DNA from: Billgrantia gudaonensis
GTDB lineage: Bacteria > Pseudomonadota > Gammaproteobacteria > Pseudomonadales > Halomonadaceae
DNA: 64,000 nucleotides
Assembly (NCBI RefSeq): GCF_900100195.1
Contig: NZ_FNES01000016.1
Coordinates: 31,615 to 95,614, forward strand
Reading direction: 5' to 3'
The translations under genes were made by a program, and so were the position numbers. Within the stretch, counting starts at the first letter, position 1; each line of letters starts with the position of its first letter. The notes under the pieces are model-generated. The model worked only from the letters and a program-made list of their open reading frames with translations, did not search any database and had not been told where the DNA came from. Positions 1 to 9,093 of the stretch are shown here, one piece after another.

Positions 1-73
1 TGAATGACCTAACGGTCTAGTGTCCAGTCGGACCACCGATTCTGTCACGAGCGGCCCAGCCTTGCCACAAGGA

Positions 74-162
74 CGGGCTGCGGGCTGCGGGCTGCGGGCT
101 GCGGGCTGCGGGCTGCGGGCTGCGGGCTGCGGGCTGCGGGCTGCGGGCTGCGGGCTGCGGGC
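74..162. repeat. Heptamer tandem repeat (CGGGCTG)n
   Basis: Twelve uninterrupted, identical copies of the 7-base unit CGGGCTG run from 74 to 157, followed by a partial thirteenth copy (CGGGC) to 162. The repeat lies downstream of the lon stop codon, within bases 1-261, where I see no gene. The copies show no divergence, which suggests recent slippage, so copy number may vary between strains. No coding frame uses the repeat. Bases 163-261 hold nothing else I recognise. Confidence 0.95.
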
Positions 163-261
163 GATAGCCTAACTCGCCCCCCGAACCCCACAACCCGAAA
201 CCCTTATCTCGTGTCTCGCGCTCGTGGCCCGTGTCCCGAGGCTCGCTGCTCGCCGCCGAAC

Positions 262-2700
262 TTAGCCGAACACCACCTTGGCCACGTCCCGATAACGCTT
301 GGCGAAGTGCACCGTCATGCCCTCCTTGAGGTAGTCGGGCAGCTCATCGTAGTCGCGGCGATTGGCGTCGGGCAAAATCACCTCGAAGATCTCGCTGCGC
401 CGGGCGGCGATGACCTTCTCGCGGATGCCGCCCACCGGCAACACCTGGCCGGTCAGGGTCAGCTCGCCGGTCATCGCCAGCGACCGATCGATGGCCTGGT
501 GACGAGCCAGCGACAGCAGTGCCGTGGTCATGGTGACCCCGGCCGAGGGGCCGTCCTTGGGTGTGGCGCCCTCCGGCACGTGCAAGTGCACGAAGGCGGA
601 ATCGAAGAAATCGGCATCGGCCCCGTAATCGGTCAGGTGCCCCAGCACGTAGCTGTAGGCGATGTTGGCGGACTCCTTCATGACGTCGCCGAGCTGGCCG
701 GTGAGCTTGAAACCGCGGTCCAGGCCGTGGACCTTGCCCGCTTCCACGGGCAGGGTGGCCCCGCCCATGGCCGTCCAGGCCAGCCCCGTGACCACGCCCT
801 CGCCCTCGAGCACCCGCTCCTTGCGGAACAGCGGCGCACCGAGAAAGGTCTCCAGGTTGTTCACCGAGACCCGTACCGATTGCTGGTCGTGCTCCAGCAG
901 CTTGACCGCCGCCTTGCGCACGATGCGGTGCAGCTGTTTCTCGAGCTGACGCACCCCGGCCTCGCGGGCATAGCCTTCGATCACCTGTCGCAGAGCGGCA
1001 TCGGTGAGGTTGATGCGCTTCTTCGGCATGTTGTCGCGCTTGAGCAGCTTGGGCCACAGGTGGTGCTTGGCGATGGCCATCTTCTCTTCGGCGATGTAGC
1101 CGGAGAGGCGGATCTGCTCCATGCGATCGAGCAATGGGCCGGGGATCGAGTCCAGGGTGTTGGCGGTGCACACGAAGAGCACCTTGGAGAGATCCAGGCG
1201 CACGTCCAGGTAGTGGTCGAGGAAGTCGACGTTCTGCTCCGGGTCGAGCACCTCGAGCAACGCCGAGGCCGGGTCGCCCTGGAACGACTGGCCGAGCTTG
1301 TCGACCTCGTCGAGCATGATCACCGGGTTCTCGACCTCGACCTCCTTGAGCGCCTGGACGAGCTTGCCGGGCATGGCACCGATGTAGGTGCGCCGATGCC
1401 CCTTGATCTCCGCCTCGTCGCGCATGCCGCCCACCGAGAAGCGATAGAACTCGCGGCCCAGGGCCTCGGCGATGGAACGGCCCACCGAGGTCTTGCCCAC
1501 CCCGGGCGGACCGACGAGCAGCAGGATGGAGCCGCCCACGTCGCCCTTGAAGGTGCCTTCGGCAAGAAACTCGATGATGCGCTCCTTGACGTCCTTGAGG
1601 CCGTCATGATCGCGGTCGAGCACCGTTCTTGCCTGAGCCAGATCGAGCTTGTCTTCGCTGCGCACGCCCCACGGCATGCTCGTCAGCCAGTCGAGGTAGT
1701 TGCGCGTGGTGCCGTACTCGGGCGATCCGGTTTCCAGCACCGCGAGCTTGTCGAGCTCCTCCTCGATGCGCGTCAACACCTTGGGCGGTACCGTGAGCCC
1801 CTCGAGGCGGTCGCGGAAAGTGTCGACGTCGTTTTCGCGGTCGTCCTTGGAGATGCCCAGCTCGCGCTGGATCACCTTGAGCTGTTCGCGCAGGAAGAAC
1901 TCGCGCTGGCGCTCCTGCATCTGGGCGTTGACCTGCTCGCTGATCTCCGTCTGCAGGTGGGCGACGTCGATCTCCTTGCGCAGCAGCGGCAGCACGCGCT
2001 CCATGCGCGCCTGCACCGGCAGGGTGTCGAGCACGGCCTGCAGCTCGTATCCCTTGGCCGAGGTGATGGCGGCGGCGAAGTCGGTGAGCGGACCCGGCTC
2101 GTGGGGGCTGAAGCGGTTGAGATAGTGCTTGAGCTCCTCGCCATACAACGGATTGATCGGCAGCAGCTCCTTGATGCCGTTGATGATCGCCATGGCGTAG
2201 GCGCGCGTTTCGTCATCCTCGGCGTCCACCGGCTCGCGGGGATAGGTCACCTCGACGAGATAGGGCGGCTCCTTGGAGAGCCAACGCTGGATGCGGAAGC
2301 GGCGCAGGCCCTGGGCAATGAACTGCAGCTGCTGGTCTTCTCCGTGCAGCTTGTGCATCTTGACGGCGGTACCGATCTGCGGAAAGGCGCCGTGGCCGAG
2401 CTCTTCCGGCTCGATGTCGCCCACGAAGGCCACGCCGAGAATGTGATGTGGCGTGTTGCCGACCCGCCGCACGGTCTCTTCCCAGCGCTCCCGGTTGATC
2501 ACCAGCGGCTGCACCTGGGCGGGAAAGAAGGGGCGGTTGTGGATGGGCAGCAGGTAGATGCGCTCCGGCAAGGTCTCGCTGGCCGGCACTACCGCCTGGC
2601 CGGCGGACTCTTCCCGTTCGCCATCGGAACGCGCCAGCGTCTCGTCGTTCACCTCACGTGCCTGTTGCCATTCCTGGTCGTCCCGATCGTGCTCGCTCAT
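262..2700 (-). CDS. lon: ATP-dependent Lon protease (LonA type, possibly the AsrA-like paralogue)
   Basis: Lon degrades misfolded and regulatory proteins in the cytoplasm, using ATP hydrolysis for unfolding. The 812-residue protein has an N-terminal substrate domain (about 45-250), a coiled-coil segment (about 250-310), an AAA+ module with Walker A GPPGVGKT at 397-404 and Walker B IMLDEVDK at 461-468, and a protease domain with catalytic Ser-719 (in GPSAG) and Lys-762 (in GGIREKV). It is full length and intact. The N-terminal domain begins LLPIHNRPFFPAQVQPLVI, which differs from the usual housekeeping Lon N-terminus, and the gene is not beside clpX or hupB. I therefore suspect the stress-induced second Lon found in pseudomonads (AsrA-like); that is inference. 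A heat-shock-type promoter precedes it. Lon identity is certain; which paralogue is not. Confidence 0.96.
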   Translation of the reverse strand: MSEHDRDDQEWQQAREVNDETLARSDGEREESAGQAVVPASETLPERIYLLPIHNRPFFPAQVQPLVINRERWEETVRRVGNTPHHILGVAFVGDIEPEELGHGAFPQIGTAVKMHKLHGEDQQLQFIAQGLRRFRIQRWLSKEPPYLVEVTYPREPVDAEDDETRAYAMAIINGIKELLPINPLYGEELKHYLNRFSPHEPGPLTDFAAAITSAKGYELQAVLDTLPVQARMERVLPLLRKEIDVAHLQTEISEQVNAQMQERQREFFLREQLKVIQRELGISKDDRENDVDTFRDRLEGLTVPPKVLTRIEEELDKLAVLETGSPEYGTTRNYLDWLTSMPWGVRSEDKLDLAQARTVLDRDHDGLKDVKERIIEFLAEGTFKGDVGGSILLLVGPPGVGKTSVGRSIAEALGREFYRFSVGGMRDEAEIKGHRRTYIGAMPGKLVQALKEVEVENPVIMLDEVDKLGQSFQGDPASALLEVLDPEQNVDFLDHYLDVRLDLSKVLFVCTANTLDSIPGPLLDRMEQIRLSGYIAEEKMAIAKHHLWPKLLKRDNMPKKRINLTDAALRQVIEGYAREAGVRQLEKQLHRIVRKAAVKLLEHDQQSVRVSVNNLETFLGAPLFRKERVLEGEGVVTGLAWTAMGGATLPVEAGKVHGLDRGFKLTGQLGDVMKESANIAYSYVLGHLTDYGADADFFDSAFVHLHVPEGATPKDGPSAGVTMTTALLSLARHQAIDRSLAMTGELTLTGQVLPVGGIREKVIAARRSEIFEVILPDANRRDYDELPDYLKEGMTVHFAKRYRDVAKVVFG

Positions 2701-2740
2701 GGAATCCTCGTCCTGAAGCCGATTAGCTATTGCCCTGTGG

Positions 2741-2768
2741 AATGCGGGCAGAGAGCGCCGACTTCAAG
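2741..2768 (-). promoter_or_regulatory. Candidate sigma-32 (RpoH) heat-shock promoter of lon
   Basis: On the minus strand a CTTGAA element (2768-2763) is followed after 14 bases by CCCGCATT (2748-2741). This is close to the sigma-32 pattern of CTTGAA, 13-15 bases, then CCCCATNT. The downstream element ends about 40 bases before the lon start codon. Lon genes are classical RpoH targets, so position and sequence agree. It was recognised by eye only. Confidence 0.6.
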
Positions 2769-2779
2769 TCGTGAAGCGA

Positions 2780-4018
2780 CTAACGACGCAAGGGTGGCAG
2801 CGGCCGCCCGTTCACTCTCACCTGGCCGCGGGCGACGTCGATCTGCAGCGTGCGGGTATCCAGTGGCAGTCCGAGCCATAGCGCCACCACGGTGGGCAGC
2901 TCGTGCCACACGAAATCGCCGTCGAGGCGACGGCGCCACCGCGCCCGAGTCGCGGGATCGTCCAGCCCCACCAGGCTCAGCTCGTCGAGGTCGCTGCCAT
3001 CGAAGAACAGCGCCCCGTCCACCTGGGCGGAAAGCTTCATCATCGGGCTGTCGAGATCGAGTTCGAGCAGGTCGAGGCGCGGCGAATCCTGAAGGCTGGC
3101 CAGCAGCAGCGGTTCCAGTTCGACAAGCAGGGCCTGGCCGTCGAGGGCCTGGTCACCGCTGGCGGCCAGGCTGCGCAGACGCTGCATGGTCCGGCGCAGA
3201 GAATCGCCGTGCAGGCGTGACAGCTCGGCATCCACGGCACCAGTGAGCAATACCTGATCGGCGGTCAACACCTCGCCCAGGTCGAGGTCGATACGCAGGC
3301 GCAGCTCGCGGTCGTCCAGAATCATGCGGTTGACCAGAACCAGATCGTGCGCATCCAGATCGAGGCCGGGCTGGTGCCAGGTGAGCGAGGCGATCTCCAG
3401 GCGGTCCTGCTGGGTGAAGGCCTCGGCACCCTCGGTGTAGGCATACTGGCTGTCGAGCACCATGGGCCCCGAGGCCAGCCACGTATCGCCATCGGAGAGC
3501 CGCCACTCGTCCAGCCGCCCCTGCAGCCGCCAATCGCCATAGACGCCGCTGAAATGGAACTGGCCGCCGCCGAAGTTCAGCTCGCGATCCTCCTGGGTGA
3601 TACGAAACGGTTCCAGCCGAATCCCACCTTCCAGTATGCCGCTGAGCGTGCGGTAGCTGGCCTGCCAGCGCGGCGCGGCGGCCGGCAGGGAATCGCCGAA
3701 CAGCCGCGTGCCGTCGGTGCCGTAGCGGATGACGGCCTTGCCCGAGACCTCGGTGCTGAGCACGCCATGGTGCGCCTCATAGCCGAGCTCGAGCTGCCAG
3801 GCATCCCCCAGCAGCGGCGCGAGGCGAATGCGGCCGGAGGAAGACCACCAGCCCCGCTCCACGTCGTGGCGCTCCACCGACAACTCGCCGCGGGCGGCAA
3901 GGTCGTCCAGGGTACGCGCCATTCCGCGCTCGAAGAGCAGGCTGGAAATGCCCTGCCCCGCCAGCCAGGCCAGCAACAGCACGACCAGCACGGGCACGAT
4001 GAGACGTTCCTTGCGCAT
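2780..4018 (-). CDS. DUF945 (YdgA-like) family protein
   Basis: This 412-residue protein starts with a short basic stretch (MRKER) and a hydrophobic segment (about residues 5-22), so it is probably an inner-membrane-anchored or exported protein facing the periplasm. The rest is a long soluble region typical of DUF945/YdgA-family proteins, whose function is not established. I chose the ATG at 4018 rather than one 21 bases upstream because AAGGAGG lies five bases before it. It reads in the same direction as lon with 79 bases between them, but lon has its own promoter candidate. No enzymatic motif is visible. Confidence 0.75.
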   Translation of the reverse strand: MRKERLIVPVLVVLLLAWLAGQGISSLLFERGMARTLDDLAARGELSVERHDVERGWWSSSGRIRLAPLLGDAWQLELGYEAHHGVLSTEVSGKAVIRYGTDGTRLFGDSLPAAAPRWQASYRTLSGILEGGIRLEPFRITQEDRELNFGGGQFHFSGVYGDWRLQGRLDEWRLSDGDTWLASGPMVLDSQYAYTEGAEAFTQQDRLEIASLTWHQPGLDLDAHDLVLVNRMILDDRELRLRIDLDLGEVLTADQVLLTGAVDAELSRLHGDSLRRTMQRLRSLAASGDQALDGQALLVELEPLLLASLQDSPRLDLLELDLDSPMMKLSAQVDGALFFDGSDLDELSLVGLDDPATRARWRRRLDGDFVWHELPTVVALWLGLPLDTRTLQIDVARGQVRVNGRPLPPLRR

Positions 4019-4102
4019 GGGGCCTCCTTGTCGCCTCACCCGGCAATCCTCATGGTGAGTGTAGCCACCGCCGTTCTCGGCGCTCTCACGCTGGAGGCGC
4101 GC

Positions 4103-4576
4103 TCAGTGAAGCCACAGCCACAGGTGCATGGTGCTCCAGGCATATATCCCGGCCAGGATGTCGTCGATCATGATGCCGAAGCCACCGGCGACGCGGCGGT
4201 CCGCCCAGCGAATCGGCCAGGGCTTGAAGACGTCGAAGACGCGGAACAGCACGAACCCCCACAGGGCCGCCTCCCAGGAGAAAGGCACCGCGGCCATGGT
4301 GAACCAGTAGCCGACGAACTCGTCCCACACGATCCCCGAGTGATCGTGCACGCCGAGATCCCGAGACGTCTTGTCGCACAGCCAGATGCCCCAGAAGAAG
4401 GTCACCATCACGATGCCCAGATACCAGCCCAGGGGCAGTTCGGACATCAGCCAATAGAAGGGAATGGCCGCCAGGGTGCCCACCGTTCCTGGCGCCCAGG
4501 GCAGGGCTCCGCTGCCCAGCCCGAAAGCCAGGAAGTGCACGGGGCGATGCCACACGCTGGCCGGTGCGCGGTTCAT
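4103..4576 (-). CDS. pgpA: Phosphatidylglycerophosphatase A
   Basis: PgpA removes the terminal phosphate from phosphatidylglycerophosphate to give phosphatidylglycerol at the inner membrane. The 157-residue protein has the family features: an N-terminal GSGALPWAPGTVGT segment, the acidic motif IVWDEFVGYW near residues 82-91, the FRVFDVFKPWPI segment, and a C-terminal GIMIDDILAG motif. Three to four hydrophobic segments are visible. Its ATG overlaps the thiL stop codon by four bases (ATGA, 4576-4573), so the two are translationally coupled. It is the last gene of the nrdR-rib-nusB-thiL-pgpA run, an order typical of gammaproteobacteria. Confidence 0.95.
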   Translation of the reverse strand: MNRAPASVWHRPVHFLAFGLGSGALPWAPGTVGTLAAIPFYWLMSELPLGWYLGIVMVTFFWGIWLCDKTSRDLGVHDHSGIVWDEFVGYWFTMAAVPFSWEAALWGFVLFRVFDVFKPWPIRWADRRVAGGFGIMIDDILAGIYAWSTMHLWLWLH

Positions 4577-5538
4577 GGGCGCCTCCTCGGAGTACGCGCC
4601 CCGAAATGCTGCCAGCCACGCACGCTCGAGGCGTCGACGCCGGCGATTCCCGGCGCCTCGTTCACTTCGCCGATGACGCTCAGCGCCAATCCGACATCGG
4701 CGAGTCGCTGCCGGGCCGTGGTCAATCGCGCCGCTGGCAGCGTGACCAGCAGCTCGTAGTCGTCGCCGCCGGCGAGCGCCGCCCGGCAGGCCGCGTCGTC
4801 ACCCAGCGCCGCGACGAGCCCCTCGGCCAGCGGCAGGGCCGACGGCTCGAGACGCGCGCCGACGCCGGAGGCTTCCAGCACGTGCTCCAGATCGGCGAGC
4901 AGACCGTCGGAGATGTCGATGGCGGCCGTGGCCAGGCCGCGCAGCGCCAGGCCGGCCGCCAACCGCGGCTGGGGTCGCAGGTAACGCGCCAGCAGCGGAT
5001 GGGCCAGGTCGCGCTCGCCGCGCTGCCACAGCGCCAGGCCGCCGGCCCCCCCGCCCAGCGCGCCGGTCACGGCGATCAGCTCGCCGGCGCTCGCGCCGCT
5101 ACGCGTCAGGGCCAGCTCCGGCGGCACCTCGCCCATCACGGTGACGCCGATGGCGAGCTCACCGCCGGTGACGTCGCCGCCCACCAGCGCCGTGCCGGTG
5201 GCCGCACAGAGAGCGTGAAAGCCTCGCGCGAAGTCGGCGAGCCACGCCTCGTCGGGCTCGGCCATGGACAACGCCATCAGGCACCAGCGCGTCTCGGCGC
5301 CCACGGCCGCCAGATCGGAGAGACTCACCGCCAGGGCGCGATGGCCGACCGCCTCGGCCGGCGCCGCAGCGGGAAAATGCACCTCGGCCACCGAGGTGTC
5401 GACGCTCACCGCCAGGCGCTGACCGGGCCGTGGAGCGAGGAGTGCGCAATCGTCACCCACGCCGAGCGCCACGCCGGCCTCGGGAGGCAGCGTGGCAGGG
5501 GTGAAGTGGCGGGCAATGAGGTCGAATTCGCTGGCCAC
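4573..5538 (-). CDS. thiL: Thiamine-monophosphate kinase
   Basis: ThiL phosphorylates thiamine monophosphate to thiamine diphosphate with ATP, the last step of cofactor synthesis. The protein is about 321 residues and carries the family N-terminus (EFDLIARHF), the nucleotide/metal motif GVGDDCALL, and a later ISDGLLADLEH motif. I chose the GTG at 5538 as start. It gives the standard family N-terminus, lies 10 bases after the nusB stop and has GAGGG just upstream; the open frame continues 31 codons further into nusB. The 3' end overlaps pgpA by four bases. The neighbouring order nusB-thiL-pgpA supports the call. Confidence 0.93.
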   Translation of the reverse strand: MASEFDLIARHFTPATLPPEAGVALGVGDDCALLAPRPGQRLAVSVDTSVAEVHFPAAAPAEAVGHRALAVSLSDLAAVGAETRWCLMALSMAEPDEAWLADFARGFHALCAATGTALVGGDVTGGELAIGVTVMGEVPPELALTRSGASAGELIAVTGALGGGAGGLALWQRGERDLAHPLLARYLRPQPRLAAGLALRGLATAAIDISDGLLADLEHVLEASGVGARLEPSALPLAEGLVAALGDDAACRAALAGGDDYELLVTLPAARLTTARQRLADVGLALSVIGEVNEAPGIAGVDASSVRGWQHFGARTPRRRP

Positions 5539-5548
5539 CAGGGCACCC

Positions 5549-6055
5549 TCAGCGACGACGCGCGCTGACCTCGGCGCTGCGCAGGCGACTGGCCAGCTTG
5601 TCGAGAATGCCGTTGACGTACTTGTGGCCATCGGTGGCGCCGAACGACTTGGCCAGCTCGACGCCCTCGTTGATCACTGCCCGATAGGGCACTTCGAGGC
5701 GTCGCGAGAGCTCGTAGGTTCCCAGACGCAGGATGGCCAGCTCGATGGGGTCGAGGTCGACCAGGCGACGATCCAGCAGCGGCGAGATGGCCGCATCGAG
5801 CTCCTCGCGGAAGCGAATCACGTTGTGCAGCAACTCGTGGAACAGCGCCTGGTCGGCGATTTCCATCACCTTCAGCCAGTTCTCGTGCGCCTCGAGATCG
5901 TCATCGGGCAGCAGGCTGCGAAACTCGGCCTCTACGTCGGTGACCGGCTTGCCGGTCATCTGCCACTGATAGAGGCCCTGCACGGCCAGCTCGCGGGCGG
6001 CGTGGCGCGCCTGCTGACCCGCCGAGGGCGTGCGCGGGGTGCGCTGGGCACTCAT
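5549..6055 (-). CDS. nusB: Transcription antitermination factor NusB
   Basis: NusB binds the boxA RNA element together with NusE (ribosomal protein S10) and supports processive transcription of rRNA operons. The 168-residue protein is all-helical, with the family signatures [16 protein letters not shown] near the N-terminus and [16 protein letters not shown] followed by [12 protein letters not shown] near the C-terminus. It has a slightly extended, alanine- and arginine-rich N-terminus. Its ATG overlaps the end of ribH by four bases (6055-6052), as is common for this gene pair, so coupled translation with lumazine synthase is likely. Confidence 0.96.
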   Translation of the reverse strand: MSAQRTPRTPSAGQQARHAARELAVQGLYQWQMTGKPVTDVEAEFRSLLPDDDLEAHENWLKVMEIADQALFHELLHNVIRFREELDAAISPLLDRRLVDLDPIELAILRLGTYELSRRLEVPYRAVINEGVELAKSFGATDGHKYVNGILDKLASRLRSAEVSARRR

Positions 6056-6555
6056 GTCGACTCTCCCTCGCTTGGCGTATCGTCGCCGAAGCCGCGCAGC
6101 AGCGAGACCATCTCCATGGCTGCCATGGCCGCCTCGGCGCCCTTGTTGCCGGCCTTGGTGCCGGCCCGCTCGATGGCCTGCTCGATGGAGTTCACGGTGA
6201 GCACCCCGTTGGCGACGGGGGTGTCGAACTCGAGCTGCAGATTGCCCAGCGCCGTGTTGCAGCCGCCGGCCACGTACTCGAAATGCGGCGTGCCGCCGCG
6301 AATCACGGCACCCAGGGCGATCACCGCCTCGGGGCGGACCACCTGCAGAACACGCTTGACCGCCAGCGGCAGCTCCCAGGCGCCGGGAACGTGGACGATG
6401 TCGATGCCGTCGGCATCCACCCCGTGGCGAACCAGGCTGTCCACGGCCCCTTCCACCAGGCTATCGACCACATGGTGATTGAAACGCCCCACCACGATCA
6501 CGTAGCGGCCGTCGACGTCGACGAAATTGCCTTCCAACTGAGAGAGGGTATGCAT
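6052..6555 (-). CDS. ribH: 6,7-dimethyl-8-ribityllumazine synthase
   Basis: RibH condenses 5-amino-6-ribitylaminouracil with 3,4-dihydroxy-2-butanone 4-phosphate to give lumazine, the penultimate step of riboflavin synthesis. The 167-residue protein has the family motifs: [18 protein letters not shown] near the N-terminus, [29 protein letters not shown], and [20 protein letters not shown], which contains the conserved C-terminal catalytic segment. It lies 79 bases downstream of the RibB gene and overlaps nusB. The product would need riboflavin synthase (RibE), which is not encoded in this operon. Confidence 0.96.
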   Translation of the reverse strand: MHTLSQLEGNFVDVDGRYVIVVGRFNHHVVDSLVEGAVDSLVRHGVDADGIDIVHVPGAWELPLAVKRVLQVVRPEAVIALGAVIRGGTPHFEYVAGGCNTALGNLQLEFDTPVANGVLTVNSIEQAIERAGTKAGNKGAEAAMAAMEMVSLLRGFGDDTPSEGEST

Positions 6556-6634
6556 CCGGTTATCCTGCTGACGATGGTGCTGCTGAAAACGATGGTGTAG
6601 TGCCGGTATCCGTCGGACCCGCGTCGCCGCCCGC

Positions 6635-7804
6635 TCAGGGCTCGGCCGACGACGTGGCCGCCCGCCCCGCTTCGCCCGGGCCCACGAGCTCGACCACTTC
6701 GAGGTCGAAGCCGGAAAGCGCCGAGAACTTCCACGGCGAACTGAGCAGACGCATGCGACCCACGCCCAGGTGGCGCAGGATCTGCGAGCCGGTGCCGATG
6801 GTCAGGTAGTTGCCCGCGCCGTCGGAGTCGCTGGTGCGCGGTGCACGCTTGCGCTCCAGGAACACCTCCAGATGCCCGAGCAGATCCTGGCGAGGCCGGC
6901 CGTCGTCGAGCAGTACGAAGACGCCCTGCTCGGCGCCGGCGATCTCGTTCAGTGCGCTGTGGGCCGTCCAACTGCCGCCCTCGCCCTTCTGCAGGGCGAG
7001 CAGGTCGCGCATCACGTCGGCCAGGTGCACGCGCACCGTGGTCAGGCTGTCGGGGTGCGGCCGACCCTTGACCAGGGCCAGGTGGTGGGCGTTCTGGATG
7101 CTGTCACGGAAGACGTGCAGGGTCAGTTCGCCGAAAGCGGTGCTGACCGGCGTGGCCTCCAGATGCTCCACCGTCTGTTCGTTGTGGATGCGATAGTGGA
7201 TCAGGTCGGCGATGGTGCCCATCTTCAGGCCGTGCTCGGCGGCGAAGCGCTCGAGTTCGGGGCGCCGTGCCATGCTCCCGTCGTCGTTCATCACTTCGCA
7301 GATCACGCCGCTCGGGTCGAGACCGGCCAAGGCCGCCAGGTCGCAGGCCGCTTCGGTGTGCCCGGCACGGCGCAGCACGCCACCGGGCTCGGCCATCAGC
7401 GGAAAGATGTGGCCAGGCTGGACGATGTCCTCGGGCTTGGCGTCGCGCGCCACCGCGGCCTGCACGGTGCGGGCGCGATCGGCCGCGGAGATGCCGGTGG
7501 TCACGCCTTCGGCAGCTTCGATGGAGAGCGTGAACTTGGTACCGAAGCCGGAGCCGTTGTCGCTCACCATCAGCGGCAGCTTGAGGCGCTCGCAGCGACT
7601 GCGTGTCATCGGCAGGCAGATCAGACCACGGGCGTAGCGGGCCATGAAGTTGATGTGCTCCGCCTCGACCTTCTCGGCGGCCATGATGATGTCGCCTTCG
7701 TTCTCGCGATCCTCGTCATCCATGAGGATCACCATCTTGCCTTGGCGGATGTCCTCGATCAGCGCTTCGACGGGAGCGAGGCCCCCCGGGGCGGATTGCA
7801 CCAT
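6635..7804 (-). CDS. ribB: RibBX: DHBP synthase with a degenerate GTP cyclohydrolase II-like domain
   Basis: The N-terminal half (about 1-210 of 389) is 3,4-dihydroxy-2-butanone-4-phosphate synthase, which makes the four-carbon precursor of riboflavin from ribulose 5-phosphate. It shows [10 protein letters not shown] at 29-38 and HTEA at 149-152. The C-terminal half aligns in outline with GTP cyclohydrolase II ([34 protein letters not shown]). It lacks the zinc-binding cysteines of real RibA, and in fact contains no cysteine after residue 169. This matches the RibBX architecture described in proteobacteria, in which the second domain has no cyclohydrolase activity, so a separate RibA must exist. 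The ATG at 7804 gives MVQSA; the frame stays open upstream, antisense to nothing useful and overlapping ribD. Confidence 0.9.
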   Translation of the reverse strand: MVQSAPGGLAPVEALIEDIRQGKMVILMDDEDRENEGDIIMAAEKVEAEHINFMARYARGLICLPMTRSRCERLKLPLMVSDNGSGFGTKFTLSIEAAEGVTTGISAADRARTVQAAVARDAKPEDIVQPGHIFPLMAEPGGVLRRAGHTEAACDLAALAGLDPSGVICEVMNDDGSMARRPELERFAAEHGLKMGTIADLIHYRIHNEQTVEHLEATPVSTAFGELTLHVFRDSIQNAHHLALVKGRPHPDSLTTVRVHLADVMRDLLALQKGEGGSWTAHSALNEIAGAEQGVFVLLDDGRPRQDLLGHLEVFLERKRAPRTSDSDGAGNYLTIGTGSQILRHLGVGRMRLLSSPWKFSALSGFDLEVVELVGPGEAGRAATSSAEP

Positions 7805-7892
7805 GGAATCTCCGACTGGTTCTGCGTGACGGGGTGTCACCGGGCGGCAACGTCGGCGTCGCCGAGGGTCGACGCCCCGCCGTGAATGGGCG

Positions 7893-9050
7893 TCAGGGTA
7901 CCTTGGCGAGGCCTTCAGCGCCAGTGGCAACCGGCCGCGCCGTGATCCGCCAGTCGCGGCCCACGGCACGAACGTCGAGGATCTCCAATGGGCGCTGCTG
8001 GGCCATGCGTTCGAGCCCGGGCAGGGCGAACAGCGGTCGCGCCTCGCCGCCCAACAGGGTCGGGGCCACGAACAGCTGCATCTCGTCCACCAGGCCGGCA
8101 TCGAGCATGGCTCCGGCGAGCGTGGCGCCGGTTTCCAGCAGCACCTCATTGGCCTGCTCGTGCTCGGCCAGGTGGCACAGCAACGCCGCCAGATCGACTC
8201 GGCCGTCCTCGCCGGCCGGGAAGACGACCACCTCGGCACCGGCCGCCTCCAGGCGCTCGCGGCGTTCGGCATCGTGGCCGGACACGGTGGCCACCAGGGT
8301 GCGCCCCGGCTCGCGCAGGCAGGCCGCCGCCACGGGCAACCGCAGCCGGGTATCCACCACCACGCGCAGCGGCTGGCGGGCCGCAATGGCCTCGGCATCG
8401 TCGAGATCGAGCTGGGACGCCCGCACGGTCAGCCGCGAGTTGTCGAAGATCACCGACTCCACGCCGGTGACGATCGCGCTGGACTGGGCGCGCAGGCGTT
8501 GTACCGCGGTGCGTGCCGGCGGACCGGTGATCCACTGCGACTCCCCCGAAGCCATGGCGGTACGGCCGTCCAGACTCATGGCCATCTTCAGGCGCACGAA
8601 GGGACGACCGCGCGCCATGCGCGAGACGAACCCGGGATTGAGCGCACGCGCCTCGCTTTCCAGCAGGCCGACCTCGACCTCGATACCGGCCTGGCGCAGC
8701 ATGCCGATGCCCCGTCCGGCCACCACCGGGTTGGGGTCCTGCATGGCGACCACCACCTTGGCCACGCCGGCCTCGGCGAGCGCCACGGCACAGGGGCCGG
8801 TGCGACCGTGGTGGGAGCAGGGTTCGAGCGTGACGTAGGCGGTAGCGCCCCGCGCGGCCTCGCCCGCCGCACGCAGGGCGTGAATCTCGGCATGCGGCTC
8901 GCCGGCCCGCACGTGCCAGCCCTCCCCCACGCAACGCCCCCGGTCGACCAGCACGCAGCCGACGCGGGGATTGGGGGCGGTGGTGTAGTGGCCGCGACGG
9001 GCCAGCGTCAGCGCCCGGGCCATCCAGGCAGCGGGGTCGGTCTCGGTCAT
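7893..9050 (-). CDS. ribD: Bifunctional riboflavin pyrimidine deaminase/reductase
   Basis: RibD deaminates and then reduces the pyrimidine intermediate of riboflavin synthesis using NADPH. From the ATG at 9050 the protein is 385 residues. The N-terminal deaminase has the zinc site His-53/Glu-55 (HAE) with Cys-78 and Cys-87 (PCSHHGRTGPC). The C-terminal reductase has RLKMAMSLDGRTAM, a substrate region ending ITGPPAR, and a GGEARPLF segment near the end. I chose the start that gives MTETDPAAWMARAL; the frame is open 26 codons further upstream. The gene follows nrdR by 43 bases. Riboflavin synthase, which usually lies between ribD and ribB, is missing from the 88-base gap downstream. Confidence 0.95.
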   Translation of the reverse strand: MTETDPAAWMARALTLARRGHYTTAPNPRVGCVLVDRGRCVGEGWHVRAGEPHAEIHALRAAGEAARGATAYVTLEPCSHHGRTGPCAVALAEAGVAKVVVAMQDPNPVVAGRGIGMLRQAGIEVEVGLLESEARALNPGFVSRMARGRPFVRLKMAMSLDGRTAMASGESQWITGPPARTAVQRLRAQSSAIVTGVESVIFDNSRLTVRASQLDLDDAEAIAARQPLRVVVDTRLRLPVAAACLREPGRTLVATVSGHDAERRERLEAAGAEVVVFPAGEDGRVDLAALLCHLAEHEQANEVLLETGATLAGAMLDAGLVDEMQLFVAPTLLGGEARPLFALPGLERMAQQRPLEILDVRAVGRDWRITARPVATGAEGLAKVP

Positions 9051-9093
9051 GTCGCTTCCCGGTTCAGTCAGCGCAACGGGGTGCAACGCCGCC

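Noticed and set aside
74..162. CRISPR array
   Set aside because: Repeats are seven bases with no spacers; it is a simple tandem repeat.
211..3246. Long open frame on the plus strand opposite lon and the DUF945 gene
   Set aside because: It mirrors the codon pattern of the real minus-strand genes in GC-rich DNA, has a low-complexity His/Leu/Gly-rich translation and no family motif.
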